Below, piece by piece: positions 9,201 to 16,707 of a stretch of DNA of 45,323 bases. Position 1 is the first letter of the stretch, and each line of letters opens with the position of its first letter. The DNA comes from Halanaerobiales bacterium. Lineage in GTDB: Bacteria; Bacillota; Halanaerobiia; Halanaerobiales; DTU029. Below the pieces are notes generated by a model. It did no database searches, had not been told where the DNA came from, and saw only the letters and a program-made list of their open reading frames with translations. The stretch spans positions 1 through 45,323 of the forward strand of contig JARRCS010000026.1 of the NCBI GenBank assembly GCA_029981855.1. Reading direction: 5' to 3'. The position numbers were made by a program, and so were the translations under genes.

Positions 9201-9723
9201 TGAACTGGGCGGGTTCTTCAACCATCTCTACCCTTTCATATCCGATTAAGGAAAGCCTTCTTGATAGCTCCTTGAGATTTACCTCTTCCTCCAGAGATAG
9301 AGAGAGGGATAGTTTCTTAAAATACTCAGCGGGCATTAACCTTCTCATCAGGGTAGTACCCGAGGTAAGAATCAGCTTAGGTTCATCCTGACCAAAGGTA
9401 AGGGCCTGTAAGACCTCCAGTCTTTCCCTGGTTTCCGGTAGATCGGCAATAATCTGCTCATGAGGCAGGGCCTCAATTTCGGGATAGACCAGAATTCTAT
9501 CCTCAGATACCAGACGGATTAAATCTTCATAATATTGATCAATATGAACATTATCACTGGTAAGTAGTAAAACATTTCTATTGAGCTGAGGCAAAATATT
9601 GCCGATAAAAAAGATCAGGCGGGAGTTATTTAGTCCATCTATTGCTACATTTCTACCCCTCTGTACCAGCTCGAGAACCTTTTTGGTTTTTAAATTGTTT
9701 GAAAATACAGTATTCAATCGCAT
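6205..9723 (-). CDS. mfd: Transcription-repair coupling factor Mfd
   Basis: 1172 aa, full length for the family. Order: UvrB-homology module with VDIYTITNKKPYRIEFFGDE; RNA-polymerase-interaction (CarD-like) domain near residue 510 (GDYVVHENHGIGKYLG); RecG-like translocase with Walker A GDVGYGKTE near 655, DEEQ box near 754 (LLVIDEEQRFG), and QLRGRVGRSNR; C-terminal TRCF domain (DAYLPDSYISD). It displaces RNA polymerase stalled at lesions and recruits UvrA. SD AAGGAG lies 7 nt before the ATG. The last codons and TAG stop come from a family A repeat, so the C-terminal end was reset by that element. The fin/yabK gene found between pth and mfd in Bacillus is absent. Confidence 0.98.
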   Translation of the reverse strand: MRLNTVFSNNLKTKKVLELVQRGRNVAIDGLNNSRLIFFIGNILPQLNRNVLLLTSDNVHIDQYYEDLIRLVSEDRILVYPEIEALPHEQIIADLPETRERLEVLQALTFGQDEPKLILTSGTTLMRRLMPAEYFKKLSLSLSLEEEVNLKELSRRLSLIGYERVEMVEEPAQFSIRGGIVDIYTITNKKPYRIEFFGDEIDSIREFDPVSQRSERSIEKVVIPPVRELLILPEKLNSALPEIRDDFDQAIERLYNLGNREEAEYLMGKKELALERLKEFNVFPGFEQFLPYFYDKGDSLLDYFTGDTLILFDQTEKIWQRLKSFDRELAETQATLLEQGSIIPSYAENFLTPDDLIADLQQFTSIYFTSQPDKTPLLKDYQEITFSIKGVEPYHGQLELMVERLKEFLAEGYRVILTLNSASKAKRITEFLQDNGLPAIFATGEFQQEKIVVTAGSLSEGFIIDDLKLVIYTEKEVIGKPQRKKRQLRELEEGVKISSLNELNVGDYVVHENHGIGKYLGVKTMEIQGKHQDYLVLKYSGEDKLYVPTDQVNLVQKYIGADQNPPKLYKLGGNDWKKVKQRVKNSVKEMAIGLLELYAERETIEGYAFSEDTIWQKEFEEAFPYEETPDQLTAIEDVKRDMESSTPMDRLLCGDVGYGKTEVAIRAAFKAVMDGKQTAILVPTTILAQQHYNTFRERMENYPIEIEMISRFKTQKEQREILKRLALGEIDIIIGTHRLLSKDVVFNDLGLLVIDEEQRFGVSHKERLKDIKRNVDVLTLTATPIPRTLHMALVGVRDMSVIETPPENRYPIRTYIREFNRDLVRDAIRKEISREGQVYFVHNRVEDIEEKADMIRKLVPDCRVAVAHGQMNEHRLERLMLNFYNKEYDVLVCTTIIETGLDLPNVNTIIINRADQMGLAQLYQLRGRVGRSNRIAYAYLLYERDRILPEIAEKRLKAIKEFTNLGSGFKIAMRDLEIRGAGNLLGPEQHGHIASIGFSLYCKLLENAVEELKGKKAQGDTGVEINLDIDAYLPDSYISDSRQKIEIYKKIMGLKDERYFSDVIDELIDRFGDPPEPVMNLIKIGRIKAKAGRLGMEKISKNKQIINCYFKDLKQIDGKAIFKLIDKYPGKIKIRTGEKPVIGIKGLSIKFLEEVIDYLLKFANTSSNKYYK

Positions 9724-9810
9724 AGCCTAACTCCTTATTTAAATTCAAAGTACCTTATAGCATAATTACCTTTTTTTGAACTACCATAAAACTGCAATTA
9801 GTTATTCAAA

Positions 9811-9848
9811 TGCCAAAAGGGCCCCTACTATATAGCACGGGCCTTAAT
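9811..9848 (-). terminator. Probable terminator after pth
   Basis: Left arm AAGGGCCC and right arm GGGCCTT pair with one bulged G around a 14-nt loop, followed on the minus strand by TTTTGGCATTT. It lies just beyond the pth stop and before mfd, and no other gene fits in the 129-bp gap. Confidence 0.5.
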
Positions 9849-9852
9849 ATGC

Positions 9853-10410
9853 CTAATTAAACTTGTTCATAGCAGTCTGAAAGCCATCCTGAAGAATAGT
9901 TTCCACAGCGGCAATCGTCCTTTTTATTGCCGCTTCTATCAATTCTTCTTCTTCCTGATTAAAATAACCTAAAACATAATCAATTACCTCTACCCCTTCA
10001 GGAGGGCGGTCAATCCCAATACGAATTCGGGGTATTTCCTCACTACCAAGGGTTCTAATGATTGATCTCAGGCCTTTATGTCCACCGGCACTTCCCCTCT
10101 CTTTAATCCTGATTTTACCCGTAGGTAAGTCCAGATCATCATAGATAACCAGTATTTTATCTAGGGGTATATTATAGTAATCTGCTAATAAAGCAACAGC
10201 TTCACCACTGTTATTCATAAAGGTCTGGGGTTGAGCTAGAATAACCTTATTATTAGCAATAAGGCCTTTACCGATTATAGCCCTTAATTTAAAGGAGGTA
10301 GATTTAATCCCAAAAGCCTTTGCCAGGGAAAAAATCGCCCTGAAACCAACATTGTGCCTGGTATTAGCATACTTATCTCCGGGATTACCTAGACCGACTA
10401 TCAGATTCAT
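9853..10410 (-). CDS. pth: Peptidyl-tRNA hydrolase
   Basis: 185 aa, normal bacterial Pth length. The N-terminus MNLIVGLGNPG carries Asn9, and NTRHNVGF carries the catalytic His19. IYDDLDLPTGKIRIK and GSAGGHKGL complete the active-site and tRNA-binding motifs. The enzyme hydrolyses peptidyl-tRNA released by ribosome drop-off. The start at 10410 is chosen because GGAGG lies 8 nt upstream; the frame is open to 10446 but that extension has no SD and is not family-like. It sits downstream of ctc, as in Bacillus (spoVC). Confidence 0.97.
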   Translation of the reverse strand: MNLIVGLGNPGDKYANTRHNVGFRAIFSLAKAFGIKSTSFKLRAIIGKGLIANNKVILAQPQTFMNNSGEAVALLADYYNIPLDKILVIYDDLDLPTGKIRIKERGSAGGHKGLRSIIRTLGSEEIPRIRIGIDRPPEGVEVIDYVLGYFNQEEEELIEAAIKRTIAAVETILQDGFQTAMNKFN

Positions 10411-10479
10411 GCTGATCCCTCCAGGCCAACTTAAAGCGTAATCCATTACAGATTACGCCTTATTTCATATTAAATTTTA

Positions 10480-11124
10480 CTATTCCTCCTCTTTTTTAGC
10501 CTCTTCTTCACCAATTACTTCTGGCTCAACAAATTCTTCTTCCTCTTCTTCAATCTCTTCTTCTACTAGTTCAGTAGGTGCAACTACGGTTACTATAACC
10601 TCATCAAGCGGTGTTTTAATTTCAATCTCTTCGGGAACATCAAGGTCACTGACCATTAAAGAATCACCTATATGGAGATCGCTAATATCCAGCTCTAACT
10701 CTTCAGGAATATCAGCAGGTAAGCACTCAATTTCAACCTCTCTTAACAGCTGCTGTAATACTCCACCCTCCTTAACTCCAGGAGCATCTCCCTTTAAGCT
10801 TAAGGGAATAGAAACGGAAATCTTTTCATCCATTGAGATATGTTGAAAATCAATATGGAGAAGGTCTCCTTTAATTGGGTCTCTCTGAATCTCTTTGATC
10901 ATAACTGTTTCTTTAGTTTCTTTATCATCATCAACTATGGTCAGATCAAAGATGACATTACCACTCATTTTATTTTGTAGTTGAATAGGATCAACTATAA
11001 GTGGCTGGGACTTACGGGTTTTACCGTATACTACCCCCGGGAGCAGACCAGCCCTCCTTAATTTACGGGCGACTCCCTTACCTGTCTCTTCTCTCACCTC
11101 TGCTTGTAAGTTATATCTTTTCAT
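10480..11124 (-). CDS. rplY: Ribosomal protein L25/Ctc (general stress form)
   Basis: 214 aa. L25 domain (residues about 1-90, with TGKGVARKLRRAGLLPGVVYG), then the TL5/Ctc beta domain (ISMDEKISVSIPLSLKGDAPGV and IECLPADIPEELELDI), and a very acidic Glu-rich C-terminal tail. It binds 5S rRNA in the central protuberance. SD AGGAGAGG precedes the ATG at 11124, so the longer open frame (to 11154) is rejected. Position between prs and pth matches Bacillus ctc. The Glu tail is common in longer Ctc proteins. Confidence 0.95.
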   Translation of the reverse strand: MKRYNLQAEVREETGKGVARKLRRAGLLPGVVYGKTRKSQPLIVDPIQLQNKMSGNVIFDLTIVDDDKETKETVMIKEIQRDPIKGDLLHIDFQHISMDEKISVSIPLSLKGDAPGVKEGGVLQQLLREVEIECLPADIPEELELDISDLHIGDSLMVSDLDVPEEIEIKTPLDEVIVTVVAPTELVEEEIEEEEEEFVEPEVIGEEEAKKEEE

Positions 11125-11219
11125 AAAAATCCTCTCCTTTATTTGTTTTCCCAATTAAACAGCATTCTGAAACATATTATACCATTCATAACTTAAATCG
11201 GCAAGGTTAAATAAAAAAA

Positions 11220-11312
11220 GGTTTTCGACTAAATGAACTTAGGCGAATCAAAAATATCTACTGAATCGAAAACATCTATTTGTAGTTTTTAAAAAGGGAA
11301 TTCCTATAATAT
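11220..11312. repeat. Family A repeat, copy 3 (right half only)
   Basis: It contains ATGAACTTAGGCGAATC, CTGAATCGAAAACATCTATTTGTAGTTT and the right flank AAAAAGGGAATTCCTATAAT, ending at the prs stop. The left arm is missing. On the minus strand GTTTTCGA and TCGAAAAC pair and are followed by CTTTTTTTATTT, so this remnant may end prs transcription. Confidence 0.7.
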
Positions 11313-12256
11313 TAAAATAAAACACTGACAGATAGATCCTTAAAAATCCGGTCGATGGCTTCACCCAGCAAAGGAGCTACCGAGAGCACCTTGAGATTAT
11401 CCAGACCAAGGTCATCTCTCTGGGGAATAGTATTGGTAACAACTATCTCTTTGATCGGGGCCTCCTTCAGCCTCTTTACTGCCGGTCCCGAGAAAAGACC
11501 ATGGGTTCCACAGGCGTAGACATTAGTGGCACCTTTTTCCTTTAATACCTTTGCCGCCTCAGTAATTGTCCCGGCGGTATCAATAATATCATCAAAGAGG
11601 ATGACATTACGTCCTTTAACATCACCGATGACATTCTGCACCTCAGCTACATTTGCTTTGGGTCGCCTCTTATCGATGATAGCTAAAGGAATATTAAGAG
11701 ATTCTGCCAGGGAGCGAACCCTTTTAACCGCTCCTACATCAGGGGAAACAGCAGTTAAGTTATCTATGCCCTTATTTTTAAAATAATCGATCATAATCGG
11801 GGCGGCATAGAGATTATCAACAGGTATATCAAAAAAACCCTGAATCTGGGGTGCATGCAGGTCGATCGACAATAACCGTCTAGCTCCGGCCGTTGTAATT
11901 ATATTGGCCACCAACTTAGCCGTAATGGGATCACGGGGCCGGGACTTTCTATCCTGCCGGGCATATCCGTAATAAGGTACTACGGCAGTAATCCTCCTGG
12001 CAGAAGCCCTGCGCAGGGCATCGATCATTACTAAAAGTTCCATCAGATTATCATTGACCGGCGGGCTGGTGGGCTGGATGACAAAAACATCGGCCCCACG
12101 GACAGTCTCATCGATCCTGACCCCGATCTCTCCATCCTCAAACCGGGAGATTTCAGCACTGACCAGCTCAGTTCCTAGATAATTACATATCTCCTTAGCA
12201 AGCTCAGGATGGGCATTCCCGGCAAAAATCTTTAATTTCTCACTATAGGTTGACAT
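11312..12256 (-). CDS. prs: Ribose-phosphate pyrophosphokinase
   Basis: 314 aa. It has the class I PRPP synthetase motifs: VFVIQPTSPPVNDNLMELL, DRKSRPRDPITAKLVAN, DLHAPQIQGFFDIPVDNL, and the PRPP loop ILFDDIIDTAGTI. It transfers pyrophosphate from ATP to ribose 5-phosphate, feeding purine, pyrimidine, His and Trp synthesis. The ATG at 12256 overlaps the glmU stop by one base (TGATG) and has GAGG 7 nt upstream, so an apparent TTG one codon earlier is unlikely. The two genes are probably translationally coupled. Confidence 0.98.
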   Translation of the reverse strand: MSTYSEKLKIFAGNAHPELAKEICNYLGTELVSAEISRFEDGEIGVRIDETVRGADVFVIQPTSPPVNDNLMELLVMIDALRRASARRITAVVPYYGYARQDRKSRPRDPITAKLVANIITTAGARRLLSIDLHAPQIQGFFDIPVDNLYAAPIMIDYFKNKGIDNLTAVSPDVGAVKRVRSLAESLNIPLAIIDKRRPKANVAEVQNVIGDVKGRNVILFDDIIDTAGTITEAAKVLKEKGATNVYACGTHGLFSGPAVKRLKEAPIKEIVVTNTIPQRDDLGLDNLKVLSVAPLLGEAIDRIFKDLSVSVLF

Positions 12257-13626
12257 CAATTATCCTCAATACCTCCCTCTTTCTTTTTCATAATCCGAGC
12301 AGGCACACCAATTACAGTCACATCCTCCGGTACATCCCTGGTCACCACCGCTCCTGCACCTGTTCTACCTCTATCACCTACCTTAACCGGAGCAACCAGG
12401 GTGGTATTACTACCAATAAAGGCCGAATTGCCAACAATTGACTTATGCTTATGCTTCCCATCATAGTTAGCAAAAATTGTTCCGGCCCCAATATTGGTGC
12501 CTTCTCCGATCTCAGCATCACCAACATAACTTAAATGAGGAACCTTAGATTTCCGGCCGACAGTAGCCTTCTTTAACTCAACAAAATCACCCACCTTTGC
12601 CTCCCTGGCTATCCTGCAGCCAGGTCTGATATAGACGAAAGGTCCGATGTTTGTCTCATCTTCTATAATGCTCTCTATAATATGGCAATTTGCCCTTAGA
12701 TTAACATTATTACCAATCTGCACATCAACTATTCGGCAATAGGGACCGATGATACTATGGGACCCTATCCTGGTATTCCCTTCAATAAAGGTAAAGGGAT
12801 AAATTACCGTGTCATGCCCGATCTCTACCCGGCTATCAATATAGGTAGTTTCCGGATCAATAATCGTTACTCCCTCTTTCATCAGGTCTTCATTAATCCT
12901 CCTCCGGATAACCTTTTCTGCCCTGGCCAGGTTTATCCGGTCATTAATTCCGAGAATCTCTTCCTTATCCTCTACTACAACGGGAATAATCTTTTCACCC
13001 TTAGCCTGTAAATAACTGATGGCATCGGTTAAATAGTATTCACCCTGAGCATTATTATTATCCAGATTATCTAAAGCCTTAACCAGTAATTTGCTATTAA
13101 AACAGTAAACCCCACTATTTATCTCTCTGATCTGTTTCTCTTCTTTACTGGCGTCCTTCTCCTCCACAATTCTAATAATCTGCTCCTGATTATTTCTAAT
13201 AATCCTGCCATAACCATGGGGGTTGTCGAAAAAGGCAGTTAAAATGGCCGCTCCGGCACCGCTCCTCTCCCAGGTAGTAACCAGCCTTTTAAGTGTCTGC
13301 TCTGTTAGGAGAGGTATATCACCGTATAATATCAATACCGGTCCCTGATGGTCCTCTATAAATTCCCGGGCCTGAAGAACGGCATGACCGGTACCCAGCT
13401 GTTCCTTTTGCTCAACGAATTCGAGCCTCTCGTCATCCAGTGTACTTTTAACTTCTTCCCCCTGATGCCCAACAACAACAACTATCTGCTTACTTAAGCA
13501 AAAGACATTATCGAGCACATGCTGTACCATCACTTTTCCCCCGAGGCGGTGTAAAACCTTGGTTAAATCCGATTTCATTCTTGTTCCCTGACCGGCTGCT
13601 AAAACAATCGTCAGCAAATCTATCAT
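12256..13626 (-). CDS. glmU: Bifunctional GlmU (GlcNAc-1-P uridyltransferase / GlcN-1-P acetyltransferase)
   Basis: 456 aa. The N-terminal nucleotidyltransferase (about 1-230) has VLAAGQGTRMKSDLTKVLH and LYGDIPLLT. The C-terminal left-handed beta-helix (about 250-450) has hexapeptide repeats and the active-site stretch GDFVELKKATVG, SYVGDAEIGEGTNIGAGTI. It makes UDP-GlcNAc for peptidoglycan. The ATG is preceded by GAGGGGGT. It starts 10 nt after the exonuclease-like gene ends and is coupled to prs downstream. Confidence 0.98.
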   Translation of the reverse strand: MIDLLTIVLAAGQGTRMKSDLTKVLHRLGGKVMVQHVLDNVFCLSKQIVVVVGHQGEEVKSTLDDERLEFVEQKEQLGTGHAVLQAREFIEDHQGPVLILYGDIPLLTEQTLKRLVTTWERSGAGAAILTAFFDNPHGYGRIIRNNQEQIIRIVEEKDASKEEKQIREINSGVYCFNSKLLVKALDNLDNNNAQGEYYLTDAISYLQAKGEKIIPVVVEDKEEILGINDRINLARAEKVIRRRINEDLMKEGVTIIDPETTYIDSRVEIGHDTVIYPFTFIEGNTRIGSHSIIGPYCRIVDVQIGNNVNLRANCHIIESIIEDETNIGPFVYIRPGCRIAREAKVGDFVELKKATVGRKSKVPHLSYVGDAEIGEGTNIGAGTIFANYDGKHKHKSIVGNSAFIGSNTTLVAPVKVGDRGRTGAGAVVTRDVPEDVTVIGVPARIMKKKEGGIEDN

Positions 13627-13636
13627 CTTTACCCCC

Positions 13637-14479
13637 TCATTGATGAAGAAATAAGTTAAAACTATCTCTCTCCAGCAAGGAACGGTTCTCCTCCTTTAAG
13701 ATATCACCTATCTTTAACATAAAATCTATTTCAGGTAGATTACCATTAAGAATATAATGCCGGAGATAGACAGGATAAAGAGCATCCTTAATACCGTATT
13801 CAACTAGTAAATCCAGATTCCTGTAGGCACTAAATAAGCCGATTACATCAGCATCAAAGACCTTTTTAACTACTTTATTCAAACTTGAACCACCGATAAT
13901 ATTGGCCAGATTACTTTTAGAAAGAAGTTCCATGGTATCATCATAGTAATATAATTCTGGCAACTCATCACCGTAAGCAGACTCGAGGATGGTTATATCT
14001 GAATTAAAATTGTGGCCGACAATTATCTCCGGTTTAAATTGAGCGATTACCCCTCTTAAATGATTTATTCCTTCTGAATAGCCGACAGCTAAGGCCAGAT
14101 TATTGTTGGTAAAAACTATACCCGATGAAATATAATCTAAACCATCTATAAGTACATACTGGATACAATCCAGTTTACTCTTTAAATACTCCGTATCAAT
14201 CCCCATAATCCTTCGGGCACGGGGTTTTTTGCTCAAGGCGGGATCCACCCTGAAGGTAACCATTCTATCATATGTAAGATCAAGTTTCTTTAGTTTTTGC
14301 AGTATATTTGATTCAGGGTTCTTGATACCGATAACCTTTGCTATTTCTTCGATTGAGGCAGTTTTAAACTTTTTTTCAGTCGGGTACTCCTTTAAAACTC
14401 TTTTTAACCTCTTCCCCCGACCCAGGATAATTGCCAGTTTATGCTGATATAAATCCTCTGCCATTACATATGGTCTCAT
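13637..14479 (-). CDS. Helix-hairpin-helix + DEDDy 3'-5' exonuclease-like protein
   Basis: 280 aa. The N-terminal third has a helix-hairpin-helix-like stretch (LKEYPTEKKFKTASIEEIAK, then VIGI; residues 29-52), resembling UvrC/ComEA-type DNA-binding repeats. From residue 90 it looks like an RNase H-fold DnaQ/PolB exonuclease: ExoI GIDTEY (Asp95, Glu97), ExoII VGHNFNSDITIL (Asp161), ExoIII YGIKDALYPVYL (Tyr228, Asp232). All four acidic residues of the DEDDy class appear present, so it is probably active on DNA or RNA 3' ends, though the substrate is unknown. SD GGAG lies 7 nt before the ATG. It is inserted between spoVG and glmU, adjacent genes in Bacillus. Confidence 0.72.
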   Translation of the reverse strand: MRPYVMAEDLYQHKLAIILGRGKRLKRVLKEYPTEKKFKTASIEEIAKVIGIKNPESNILQKLKKLDLTYDRMVTFRVDPALSKKPRARRIMGIDTEYLKSKLDCIQYVLIDGLDYISSGIVFTNNNLALAVGYSEGINHLRGVIAQFKPEIIVGHNFNSDITILESAYGDELPELYYYDDTMELLSKSNLANIIGGSSLNKVVKKVFDADVIGLFSAYRNLDLLVEYGIKDALYPVYLRHYILNGNLPEIDFMLKIGDILKEENRSLLERDSFNLFLHQ

Positions 14480-14548
14480 TGAAAATCTCCTTAATACTTA
14501 CCATTAGCCGTAAGAAGTATAACAGACTACGATTATTTTGTCAAGAAG

Positions 14549-14585
14549 CCAAAAAAAAACAGAGACCAGAACAAAGGGTCTCTGT
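14549..14585 (-). terminator. Strong terminator after spoVG
   Basis: Perfect 9-bp stem ACAGAGACC/GGTCTCTGT (14559-14567 and 14577-14585), followed on the minus strand by nine T. It makes spoVG largely monocistronic. Confidence 0.93.
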
Positions 14586-14596
14586 GCCAGAATGTA

Positions 14597-14854
14597 TCAG
14601 ACAATCTCTTCCTTATACTTGTCCAGAACAGTAGTCTGAATCAGATTTCGCATCTCGGTAGTTATCGGATGACAGATATCTCTAAACTCTCCCTTTTGAT
14701 CTCGCCTGGAAGGCATGGATACAAAGAGACCATTTTTACCGTCAACTACCCGGATATCCTTGACGACAAAGGCATCATCAAAGGTAATAGAAGCATATGC
14801 CTTTGTTGCCCCCTCCTGAGATGACAAAAATATCCTCACATCAGTTATTTCCAA
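14597..14854 (-). CDS. spoVG: Septation/sporulation regulator SpoVG
   Basis: 85 aa with TTG start. The sequence EITDVRIF, AYASITFDDAFVVKDIRV, DGKNGLFVSMPSRR and EFRDICHPI is diagnostic of SpoVG, a small nucleic-acid-binding regulator. Start choice: TTG at 14854 gives the conserved family N-terminus and stands 8 nt from AGAGGTGG; the upstream GTG codons overlap that SD. In Bacillus spoVG is sigma-H dependent and repressed by AbrB; here the visible promoter is a sigma-A type and no sigma-H site was found. Confidence 0.95.
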   Translation of the reverse strand: MEITDVRIFLSSQEGATKAYASITFDDAFVVKDIRVVDGKNGLFVSMPSRRDQKGEFRDICHPITTEMRNLIQTTVLDKYKEEIV

Positions 14855-14901
14855 CCAGGCCACCACCTCTTAGTGTTTTTTTCATATATTTCCTTATTCT
14901 T

Positions 14902-14930
14902 ATTATACTTAATAAGTTCGCAAAAGTCAA
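14902..14930 (-). promoter_or_regulatory. spoVG sigma-A promoter
   Basis: Minus strand TTGACT (14925-14930), 17-nt spacer, TATAAT (14902-14907). Transcription would start about 40 nt before the TTG start of spoVG. Confidence 0.8.
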
Positions 14931-14978
14931 CAGAAAAAGAATTTTATCTAAAACCTAAGAATACTTCACCAAACCAAC

Positions 14979-14998
14979 TAAATCTCTAATTTAGTGGT
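14979..14998 (-). terminator. Possible weak terminator after the PurM-fold gene
   Basis: ACTAAAT and ATTTAGT pair around a short loop just downstream of the stop at 15005. The following minus-strand sequence (TGGTTTGGTG) lacks a good U-tract, so function is uncertain. Confidence 0.3.
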
Positions 14999-15004
14999 AG
15001 AGGT

Positions 15005-15991
15005 TTATTCCATTAATCTCCATAATTCATCCTTTCCTGACCACTTAAATCTCTCCCACCGGCCATCCTTTTGGATAATAAATCTGCCACCTTCGACTAT
15101 TTCACCGATCCTGGCTGCTATGATACCCTTTTTAGAAAGTTCCTTAATCAGGCCTTCTCCATCAGGAATGGATATCAGCATACTCCCCGAGGAGATAAGG
15201 CCGGCAGGATCGATGCCCATGGCCCTACTTATTACTTCGGTCTCTTCAGGGACCGGTAAATTATCCAGGTAAAGGTTAAATCCTAGTCCAGATGCCCTAG
15301 AAAGTTCCTCCAAGGCACCGTAAAGCCCGCCTTCAGTAACATCATGCATGGCATTTGCCCCGTATCCGGCTGCAAGCAGGCCTTCCTCAATAACACTTAA
15401 TTTCTCACCATACTTCCGGGCAGCTGAAATTATCTTCGGAGAAACCCCCTTCTTAAGTAAAAGCTCCCGGTAATCATTAGCCAGAATATAGGTACCCTCA
15501 ATCCCAACACCTTTGGTTAAAATTAAATCATCACCCGGCAGGGCTCCACCTGAAGCAACATACTTTCCCCTGGCAACCCTACCGACGGCGGTTATCGTAA
15601 TAATCGGTTTACTGACAGCAGAAAGAACCTCGGTATGGCCACCCAGAATCTCTACATTAATAGAACGGGCGGTAGTATCGATCTCTTCCATCAGAGCTGC
15701 TATATCCTGATCGGTAGTTGCTGGCGGCAAAAGTAAAACAACCTGAATTCCCACCGGCTCTGCCCCGGTAGCGGCCAGATCATTACAAGCCACATGAACA
15801 GCAAGATAGCCCGTATTCTGACTGGCACCGGTAATCGGGTCAGAAGAAATAACCAGCAAACCTTCTTCAAGATCAACTACAGCACTATCCTCTCCTATTC
15901 CGGCATGGATCAGTACCTCTTTACGCCTCTGTCCGATCTTTTTTAATACTATCTCCTCGAGCTTATCTCCGGGTATTTTGCCAATCTTCAT
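15005..15991 (-). CDS. AIR synthase-related (PurM/HypE/ThiL-fold) ATP-binding protein
   Basis: 328 aa. PurM-superfamily architecture: N-terminal AIRS domain with GEDSAVVDL and VISSDPITGASQNTGYLAVH, ACNDLAATGAEPVG, GGHTEV; C-terminal AIRS_C domain with GDDLILTKGVGIEG, DVTEGGLYGALEELS and SSGSMLISI. The DVTEGG block is HypE/ThiL-like. The specific reaction is unknown: HypE acts in Ni-Fe hydrogenase maturation, but no hyp genes are near. It follows an ECF transporter S-subunit by 4 nt, so the pair may handle one vitamin or cofactor precursor. The ATG at 15991 has AGGA about 9 nt upstream; the preceding TTG codon is discarded. Confidence 0.78.
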   Translation of the reverse strand: MKIGKIPGDKLEEIVLKKIGQRRKEVLIHAGIGEDSAVVDLEEGLLVISSDPITGASQNTGYLAVHVACNDLAATGAEPVGIQVVLLLPPATTDQDIAALMEEIDTTARSINVEILGGHTEVLSAVSKPIITITAVGRVARGKYVASGGALPGDDLILTKGVGIEGTYILANDYRELLLKKGVSPKIISAARKYGEKLSVIEEGLLAAGYGANAMHDVTEGGLYGALEELSRASGLGFNLYLDNLPVPEETEVISRAMGIDPAGLISSGSMLISIPDGEGLIKELSKKGIIAARIGEIVEGGRFIIQKDGRWERFKWSGKDELWRLME

Positions 15992-15995
15992 CAAA

Positions 15996-16520
15996 TCACT
16001 TCCTAAAATAGTGATTTAATTGCCGGGCTATCGGTAGGGCGATTACCCCGCCAATTAGCATCTGGGCATAATCAATTCCAACCTCCGGTAAAACAGCCGG
16101 CCAGCTAATCAAAAATCCCTTGGTAATGGCATAACCGATCACCATCAGGTTACCACCGGCAATGATGGCCAGAATATTCTGCTTTAAGTCCCCTTCTTTT
16201 GCCAGCTTGCCAACAATAAACCCCTCTAAACCCTTGATGATAAAGGTAAAAGGAGCCCAAATGGAATAACCCAGCAGGATATCAACCAGGGCTGAACCGA
16301 TCGAACCTGCCACAGCACCGGCTCTACTACCGAAAACCAGGGCAATAATATAGATGGCCACTTCACCTAAATTAAAATAGGATGAACTGGGTCCTGGAAT
16401 ATGTAGATAAGTTGCTACCGCGGTAAAAGCAATAAATAAAGCCAGATAGGCTAAGATACGGGCAGATAGGTGCTTAAATTTTAGATTCTGCAACGGTTCT
16501 TTAATGCTATCTTCCGGCAT
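15996..16520 (-). CDS. ECF transporter S component (substrate-binding membrane subunit)
   Basis: 174 aa, with about five to six hydrophobic segments. The motifs STYLHIPGPSS-like loop, YFNLGEVAIYIIALVFGSRA, GSALVDILLGY and FIIKGLEGFIVGKLA resemble the ECF-ribofla_trS family (PF07155-type) of S components, which bind a vitamin and use a shared EcfAA'T energiser encoded elsewhere. The substrate cannot be told from sequence. SD AAGGAG precedes the ATG. It is the first gene of a two-gene operon with the PurM-fold protein. Confidence 0.75.
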   Translation of the reverse strand: MPEDSIKEPLQNLKFKHLSARILAYLALFIAFTAVATYLHIPGPSSSYFNLGEVAIYIIALVFGSRAGAVAGSIGSALVDILLGYSIWAPFTFIIKGLEGFIVGKLAKEGDLKQNILAIIAGGNLMVIGYAITKGFLISWPAVLPEVGIDYAQMLIGGVIALPIARQLNHYFRK

Positions 16521-16559
16521 TTAATCAACTCCTTCTTTATCCTGGACTTTATTAAGTAT

Positions 16560-16589
16560 AGTATATACTCTAAAATATTGATTAGTCAA
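16560..16589 (-). promoter_or_regulatory. Promoter of the ECF S component / PurM-fold operon
   Basis: Minus strand TTGACT (16584-16589), 18-nt spacer, TATACT (16560-16565). It would give a leader of about 30 nt, too short for a riboswitch. Confidence 0.7.
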
Positions 16590-16628
16590 GCATTGTCAGA
16601 ATAGTTTTCTGAGGATAATTTAAAGTAT

Positions 16629-16664
16629 TAAAAAAACCTGATACCGGAATGTTCCGGCACCAGG
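16629..16664 (-). terminator. glnA terminator
   Basis: CCTGGTGCCGGA and TCCGGTATCAGG form a long stem with one or two mismatches around a short loop, followed on the minus strand by seven T. It lies 44 nt past the glnA stop. Confidence 0.9.
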
Positions 16665-16707
16665 CAAAGAGTAGAGATGAATTTGATGAGTTATCCTTAG
16701 AGATTAC

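Noticed and set aside
9781-9810. AACTGCAATTAG upstream of mfd as another family A remnant
   Set aside because: Only about 9 bases match and there are no flanks or right arm.
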